A stretch of 64,000 nt of DNA from Armillaria gallica (taxonomy: Eukaryota > Basidiomycota > Agaricomycetes > Agaricales > Physalacriaceae): assembly GCA_037576215.1 (NCBI GenBank), contig JBANDB010000018.1:868001-932000 (forward strand), written 5' to 3'. Below, one piece after another: positions 58,029 to 64,000 of the stretch. Numbering within the stretch: position 1 is the stretch's first letter; each line of letters starts with the position of its first letter. The notes below the pieces were generated by a model. The model had not been told where the DNA came from and did no database searches. It saw only the letters and a program-made list of their open reading frames with translations. The translations under genes were made by a program, and so were the position numbers.

Positions 58029-59834
58029 GTATGTTTACTGGCTGTTGGTTTGGAATGTCTGACATGTCGCATCCAGTTCGCCACATAACACCTCAATGGA
58101 GCTACCTGCAGTAGCGTAGGACTATCAAGACTGAATGGAGAGACGTTTCCAAGGTATGTCAAGACTCTACAAGTCCGTCGGAGTTGCCTGAAATCTGTAT
58201 CTACCCCAGATCCTTCATTTTCCCATGTCATCTTGTCGATAAACTTTCAACACAGAGTGTATTAGTTATAATCCTATCGGTCAAATTCGAGTTCTATCCA
58301 AGCTGTTCGGCCCCTTCAGGGCCACGATCTCCAGAGACCGGCTTTTCAGATATGAAGGCTGTATTAAGAATTACGCGCATTGTTGATTTGTAAGGTTTTG
58401 CGCCCATATCTCCACCCGAATTTAGAGGAAAAAAGAAAGAGAAGAGAAAAACCCGGAAAGCTCTCTTGCTATTACTATCGTGTAAATGTATCCGTTTTGT
58501 GTTATTCTATGCGCCTGAGATTGTATCAATTTCTTACGATCTTAAGGGCTCGAAATGAGTGTCGAGCACACATGTTATACCAAAATGCTGAAAATACAGC
58601 ATCCGTAACCCGTGTTCTAATGTACACATATGATCGAGAAGAGTATAAAGAAACACAGGAAGAACAACGTTAACGGAGAAAAGTAGTAGGTACACAGCCG
58701 AATTTGCTGAAATATGCAACGACATTGTATCCAGAATTAATTCACCTAGATATTGCTTCAAAAGTGGAATCTTCGCACTACGCACTTGAAATGGCAAAGC
58801 GGCCGCAATGTTATTGTGAAACATCCGAATCTGTGATAGTGAACCAGTCAGTCCTAGAAGATGTTCTGGATCATGTTAGTAAGTAAGGTTCGCAGGCTGC
58901 TAGTTCCTTCCGCAGATTTTGTCCAGATTTACGAGCTTCAGGGGGTGTTTCTTTCCAGTAAGAGAGCGCCAGAATTCCATATCCTTCTACTAGTAGCTGC
59001 GAGACCAGCTAAAGTCATGTTGTAATCTTCAAAATGCTCAACAAGGATGGAATAACCCACAATATTACACGCCAATCCTTTTGTCAGCATATAGTGTAGG
59101 TATAGATAGAGACAAAAATAGGCAATATACACAAATCACCCAAAACGAAGGGAAGTACTACTCGGTATATGGGCGGAAGGAAGCCACGATAGATTTCAGT
59201 GCGCCGTCTGGGAGTGTGATGAGGAATAAGGATGCTAAAGGGGAGCTTGGGGGGTTGTTCCATTGGTAACTAGCGCAATGGCATCATTTATGGCAGAAGA
59301 GAGCAGGTGATCATTGGGCACACAGCCAGTGCTGAAGCTGAAGGGCGAGTGTAAGCCTGCGAAATTTGACAAGCCACATCCCTGTTTCCGAGGAGAGCAT
59401 CGCCACAGATAGTCACCTAGCAATACCGAGGAGGACGGCAAATAAAGGTCTTCTGAACGCGCTCGAGCTCAGCCAATGTCAATGTCAATGGAGACATCAC
59501 ATGCAGACATTCGATCGACAGTGGCCCTAAGTAGTAGTAGACGTCGCACTGGCAACGGTCCCTATCAAGGGAACAGCCAATGTTTTCTGTGCCGTTGTTG
59601 ACAAACAAGGCAACATCGCGAAGAACCCATGCCGCTGTGAACATCGTTGGTTTTCCGGACCAACGCATCTCACGGAGTTGGATATCTTCGAAGGGACATG
59701 ATGCAGATATGATTATACTAGTCCTGTATTACACGGCTGTCGGCCCATAATGCAAAAGGGGCCACATATACTGGCTCGTCGTTGTAAATACTTAAATAAA
59801 ATATCATAGATAAATTGTGCTGTTGGACCCTCAA
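58029..59834. other. No supported gene
   Basis: Short frames only on both strands; the integrase remnant's missing C-terminus was not found here. Confidence 0.35.
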
Positions 59835-60460
59835 TCTAAGACACCCTGAGCAGGAACCAAAGCTGCTCGAGCGGGGGGCAAGGGGATGACCACAGATGAG
59901 TGACCTCCAGAGTAACAGCCATGATATCGGATATGAAACGACGAGGTCGACGAACGACAGTGTTATAGGTGCCGCATCCAAGCAAAGCATGGGGTTCATC
60001 CTCCACACTGACCTTGCAGAAGCGGCAGAGGCACCATCGTCGTGGAACGTATGAGCGGATATGAGTAGTCGAGTCAAGGACTTCCGATGCACAAACTGAG
60101 GCCATCGGTAGCACGGTGTTTGAGCAACGCGCGAGGCTCGTCCTCCACAATAACCCTGCAGAAAGTGCAGGAATGTCATCGGTGAGGACAAAAGAGCGAT
60201 AACATCGGACGGTGTGGTCACTGGAGAAAGTAGCGGGAAAAGACTCCTCGTACTACGGTCCAAGTGACCTCGTACAGCCATGACACAAAGCAAAGAATAC
60301 TCTACAGAGCTCATTGATGCAAAGGACACAAAAGCATGGCAGCGAGGGGTGATCCAGGTGCGGGATAGCGAACGAACATTCTGAGACATTTTCCGTCTGA
60401 GCGAAAAGGAGTCCAAAATGTTGCGCTAGCCCAATATGCACCCTTTCAATGATCAACAAA
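59835..60460 (-). pseudogene. LINE-like retroelement C-terminal fragment with duplicated Cys/His knuckle
   Basis: The minus strand reads SYVPRRW followed by CRFCKVSVEDEPHALLGC (60027-59973), a C-x2-C...H...C knuckle like that at the C-terminus of fungal non-LTR reverse-transcriptase proteins. About 140 bp upstream the related CTFCRVIVEDEPRALLKH (60169-60125) occurs, apparently a duplication. Frames around both are broken. No reverse-transcriptase motif is visible, so the class assignment is tentative. Confidence 0.45.
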
Positions 60461-61393
60461 AGGTGCTAGCCAAGCCTCGGATACCTATTGCAAGCACATT
60501 TGAGAGTGGAAGGCGAAAAAAAGAAAAACAAGAATTCGATGGTGATGGTCTCAGTAGAAGAAAGCATTGATTAGCAAGCAAGAGGGCACATTTGGTGGTA
60601 GAAAGATGGTGGCGAAGGTGCATATGCAGCAGGAGGCGACGAGATGATGGTGGTAGAAGAGAAAGAGTATGGGCGGAGATTCCTTCTTTGGGCGGGATGG
60701 TGCTGAATCATATGAGATGGACAAGCGTTCAGATGCACGAGCGAAAAGGTGGATTTTGTTGCAGACTGCGCTCTGCAATCCCAGCGTTATCGCGTCGACG
60801 TTCATATGCTTCATACGTTCATCACCTGATGGGTGATATTTGACGCTAATGGAGGGCGTGAGAACAGCAAAAGAAAAAGAAAAAAACAAGACATATCTTG
60901 CCTCTTATCATCCATCCGCCACTGTTTACCCTCTGCTTCCCTCTCCTAATACTGTATCATTTCGATCGATTCGTCAGTCACGCGTCCGAGGACCCCTTGA
61001 CGGCGACGAATTTCGGTGCAGGCCACAGGTCACAGGGCCTATAGGTTGTCTACATCTGGCCTATAAAGGTAATTTATGGTCAAATTTTCCCTGCCTGCGG
61101 CGCCAAACCTACCTATATAAGGCAATTGATGAAACCAAAATATCGTCAACGCGGTCACAGGTCACACTGCATGACGAATCGATCGAAATGGTACAGTAAC
61201 TTCTGCTTCCTGTTTATACTGCTACTGCCCTGGTGCTCTTCTTCATCGTTGTCGTCGCAATCTTCTGGTGGATCGTCTCAATCAGAATCGGAATTATTTA
61301 GAGCGGCACTACTAACTTCAAGCAGAAAAGAGCAGGAAAGCTTACATAATATCACAAGCGCACGAGTTCCAAGGTAGCCAAGATAGTCGAGTC
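60461..61393. other. No supported gene
   Basis: A plus frame at about 61.2-61.4 kb with a hydrophobic stretch (FCFLFILLLPWC) and a Ser-rich tail could be an upstream exon of the next gene; not proven. Confidence 0.3.
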
Positions 61394-62024
61394 ATGACAT
61401 TATTAAGGAACGATACCCTACATACGCTACTACACACTCTTTGTTCACCAACTATCCCTCATTCCCCGTTTGAGGACGAAAGACAACCTCCAGTAATTCC
61501 TCTTTCTCCACCGCCGGTCGATCTATGGTCACCTAGAAATCCAGCTCGACAAGTCAAGTCCAAGAGAAGAAGAAGTATCTCTGTCCCCAACCACTCAAGT
61601 CTCCAAGAGCTGCTTCAGGGTCCCAGTTTAGCCGGATATCTATCTACTGTCGAGAGATTCTTGCTGGAGGTCGGCACGGAGATTGAAAAAAGAGCGCTGG
61701 ACCAGGAGGACTTCTGGCCAGACGAGATAACCGAAATTGGTGCCACTGGTTCCAGGACATCTGCACTACTCGACTCAACTAATGGTGGACGGGGATTCCT
61801 TCGTCAGAGGCCGACTTACCCAGCCACATCGAAAAGGTGATCCACTGAGCGATCGAAGAAACTTCCTCAACAGAAGGAATGCACCCGTTGTCACCAAGGT
61901 CAAACTTTTTAAACTCCAAATGCAAGTATTGAGTTCACAGACAAGGAAACAGAGATTCATCAACAGGTTGATCTCAAACGTCTCCTCGGGCTCTGGAATA
62001 TCCTTCCACTACGATCCTGTATGA
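61394..62024 (+). CDS. Coding-like region, unknown function
   Basis: The first frame (61394 to about 61800) reads PPVDLWSPRNPARQVKSKRR, then SLAGYLSTVERFLLEVGTEI and ALDQEDFWPDEITE. A second frame (to TGA at 62022) reads DPLSDRRNFLNRRNAPVVTK and RKQRFINRLISNVSS. An intron or frameshift lies between 61740 and 61840. The end coincides with the left border of segment B3, so the gene may have been truncated by that insertion or rearrangement. Confidence 0.4.
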
Positions 62025-62026
62025 CG

Positions 62027-63440
62027 GCAGTCGGGCGGTTGAATCGGACAACAAATAGCTCTTTGTCAGACCCTGTAGCGCCATCGTGTTTCTCTACACG
62101 CTCTATAACGCAGAATCCTTGACAGCATGTAATATAAGGCTCACACCGGAAGTTTGTGCGAAGGTGGCTCAGAGATTTAACAGGATTTCCTCAATATTAC
62201 ATTCGCGACGTCTAAGTACTCAAACGGCCTGCCGAGCTTCATCTTCTATGATAACAATTGTCAGCTAATTCGCCACGCCTGGATACGGGGAGGTGCTTAC
62301 TATAACAAGACAGGGATAGCCGTAGAGACCCGGCATGCGAAATCCCACACAGAGAGACTAATGAGTTTTGTGGCAAATGGTGCCTTTCTTCGAGATTTCC
62401 AGGGCTGAAGAGGGGCTGGTCGCGATGAGAAGGTAGGACGGAGGTTCAACGCGTCCTCAGCGGAGCAAGCGAATGCCTGGTTTGGAAGAGAATCACCGAT
62501 GCTGGTGCCGGAGGAGGTGCTCAGAGAGCAGGTCGCCCTAATATTGGAATAAACGTAGAGGTAATCGACTCTGTGGTAGGAGCGCCGCCATGAAATAACA
62601 GCAGAATCCCAGCGCCCACTTGAAGCACTCCGCTCTAGGCGTGGTAGGATCACCGTCATGGAATAACGGCCCAATCCCAGTGCACAGTGTGATGCTAGAC
62701 CTCCAGCCATGAGATGAGCAGGTTAGGTCCAGTCATCCGAGCAAATACACCGCCGCCATGGGATGGCAGTTGGGTGGGAGTGCGTGAGATCGACATTACT
62801 TAGAGCCGGAAGCAACTTAGTGTAGTATTTGCACATGTTTGTATCTGAAGCTGTCGGAGTTTCAACCAGACAGGAAATTTTGCACCAAGTCCGAACCTCT
62901 TCACGACCAGCCCTATATTCAATGGCGCGGGACATTGCCAACTGAACGAGCCAAGGTTCCACTTTGGCGCCGTCTTTTGGCTCGTAAACTTCTTGCCAAG
63001 GTCCCACTTTGGCAGGGTTTGAATCTCCTGGTACCCAAACTCCTGCTAAGGTCCCACTTTAGCAGAGTTTGAATTGCGAATTCACGGCTAAGATTCTGAG
63101 TCACGTACACGGTACGCTCACATACGAACCAGGATGATGTTGAAGCAGGCTGACACCTCTCCAGATTGCCACTGTCTTCCAACGCGGGCGCGAGTCCTTC
63201 AACAGGCGCTGCTGCCACTGACAGGTATTTTCTTTTCGCCCAGTTGGCCTTATACTTGTCGGGCTGACATTGGAACAGTGTATCCCTTCGAAAGATCGTA
63301 AGCACTAAGGACGGCGGGCAATTCGTCCTCTTGGGGACCGAGAGTCTTCCACCCATCCCGGTCGCCGTCACAGACCTACTCGATGACTTTCCCCGCGATC
63401 CAAAAATCTATTTGGCGTGTACTTGGTCGGTGAACTCCAT
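62027..63440 (+). repeat. Duplicated segment B, copy 3 (core only)
   Basis: Matches 30100-31506 in the same orientation with scattered differences; homology starts at gcagtcggg and stops right after tgaactccat. To the right the sequence is unrelated to copies 1 and 2 but keeps the same reading frame. Confidence 0.9.
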
Positions 63441-64000
63441 TTCGTATCAGGCGTTTGTTCCTGTAAATACCTACTCCGCCTGTCAATGTCAGCTTTTGCG
63501 CTGTCTGAACTACACGCGGGGGAGCGTGCCTTTGGAATTGAAGGGGCAGAAATGGTACCTTTGTGAGGATATGTACAAGGATTGGCGGGTCCTCAAGATG
63601 GCACTGTTACGGCTGAGGGAGTTCTCACAATTTGCCACTACTGACTTCCACCCGAGAACTCGACTATCCAGCTGGCCCGAGCCCCGCCGGTACGGTTATG
63701 CAGGCGGTGATGGCAACCACACCAAGCTAGGCTGGAGGATCATGAACTCATGCGCGGCGTTCATCCTGGTTATGGCTGAAATCGCGTACAATTCAGCCTG
63801 TCGGCCGAATTTCTGGGAGGAGGTGGTCTATCAGCACTTTGGTCGGCATATGACAGACCTACTGAAGGAAAGTTGGATGGCTCGTGACGGAGAGGGCTAC
63901 GATCCCCTACAATCCAAGAATGGGGACAATCGTCCACTGGAACGCGTGGGTCTGTTTGTGGATGCTGATAGGTGCCTGTTTGGTCGGGCAGTTCCATCAA
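63165..64000 (+). CDS. Basidiomycete-expanded protein of unknown function, 3' end outside window
   Basis: Exon 63165-63224 (STGAAATD), intron 63225-63278 (GTATTT...AACAG), then an open frame to the window end with no stop for 240 codons. It reads KIVSTKDGGQFVLLGTESLP, RDPKIYLACTWSVNSISYQA, LCEDMYKDWRVLKMALLRLR, NSCAAFILVMAEIAYNSACR and VGLFVDADRCLFGRAVPS. This order (a W-x-V-N-S block, a WRVL-type helix, a later AFILxMAEI helix and a final FVDADRC block) matches a family I know as widely expanded in mushrooms, without known function. Upstream exons, and whether the hairpin repeats fall in the 5' untranslated part, are unresolved. Compared with copies 1 and 2, this is the only one with the normal 3' continuation. 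Confidence 0.65.

Noticed and set aside
1..64000. CRISPR arrays, bacterial operons, riboswitches
   Set aside because: Spliceosomal introns throughout and fungal protein families show a eukaryotic genome; no regularly spaced repeat array is present.

Overview
The window looks like repeat-rich, accessory chromosome sequence from an Agaricomycete (mushroom-forming basidiomycete). Every gene model I could close uses short introns of about 45-63 bp with GT..AG ends. Several proteins belong to families typical of these fungi: a TET/JBP-like dioxygenase, a C2H2+RING protein, a Zn2Cys6 regulator, and lineage-expanded proteins of unknown function. No database search was run; all family names rest on recognised motifs.

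Layout. 1-5.3 kb: a minus-strand Ty3/gypsy retrotransposon (gag with CCHC knuckle, broken pol, first codons of the protease at the window edge). 7.8-9.4 kb: a three-exon TET/JBP-like 2OG-Fe(II) dioxygenase with one in-frame TGA. 9.7-15 kb: short tandem repeats, a foldback sequence and gene debris. 15.5-18.2 kb: a 2,084-bp hAT-like element (15854-17937) with 16-bp terminal inverted repeats and a perfect 8-bp target duplication, lying between two copies of a tRNA-like SINE; a third SINE copy is at 13.5 kb. 18.2-23.8 kb: nothing convincing.

25.2-29.2 kb: a long minus-strand multi-exon gene with an N-terminal Cys/His module. Around it is a 2.1-kb duplication (B1, 29.9-32.0 kb) whose inverted, near-identical partner B2 is at 47.7-49.9 kb. 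A third, shorter copy B3 (62.0-63.4 kb) runs into a long open frame reaching the window end and appears to be the least broken member. 34.4-36.5 kb: a plus-strand zinc-finger/RING gene built from phase-0, one-module exons. 41.1-41.9 kb: a broken copy of ribonucleotide reductase small subunit. 42.5-44.0 kb and 46.2-46.8 kb: two intact, spliceable genes of unknown function. 50.7-54.0 kb: a Zn2Cys6 transcription factor with a probable 9-nt micro-exon. 57-60.5 kb: fragments of a DDE integrase-type transposon and of a LINE-like element.

No operon-like or pathway-level cooperation between genes is visible. The unifying theme is transposon accumulation, segmental duplication and decay. Many otherwise coherent frames are broken by a lone TGA, which would fit CpG decay of CGA arginine codons; a 5-methylcytosine-type dioxygenase relative in the same interval makes that worth testing.
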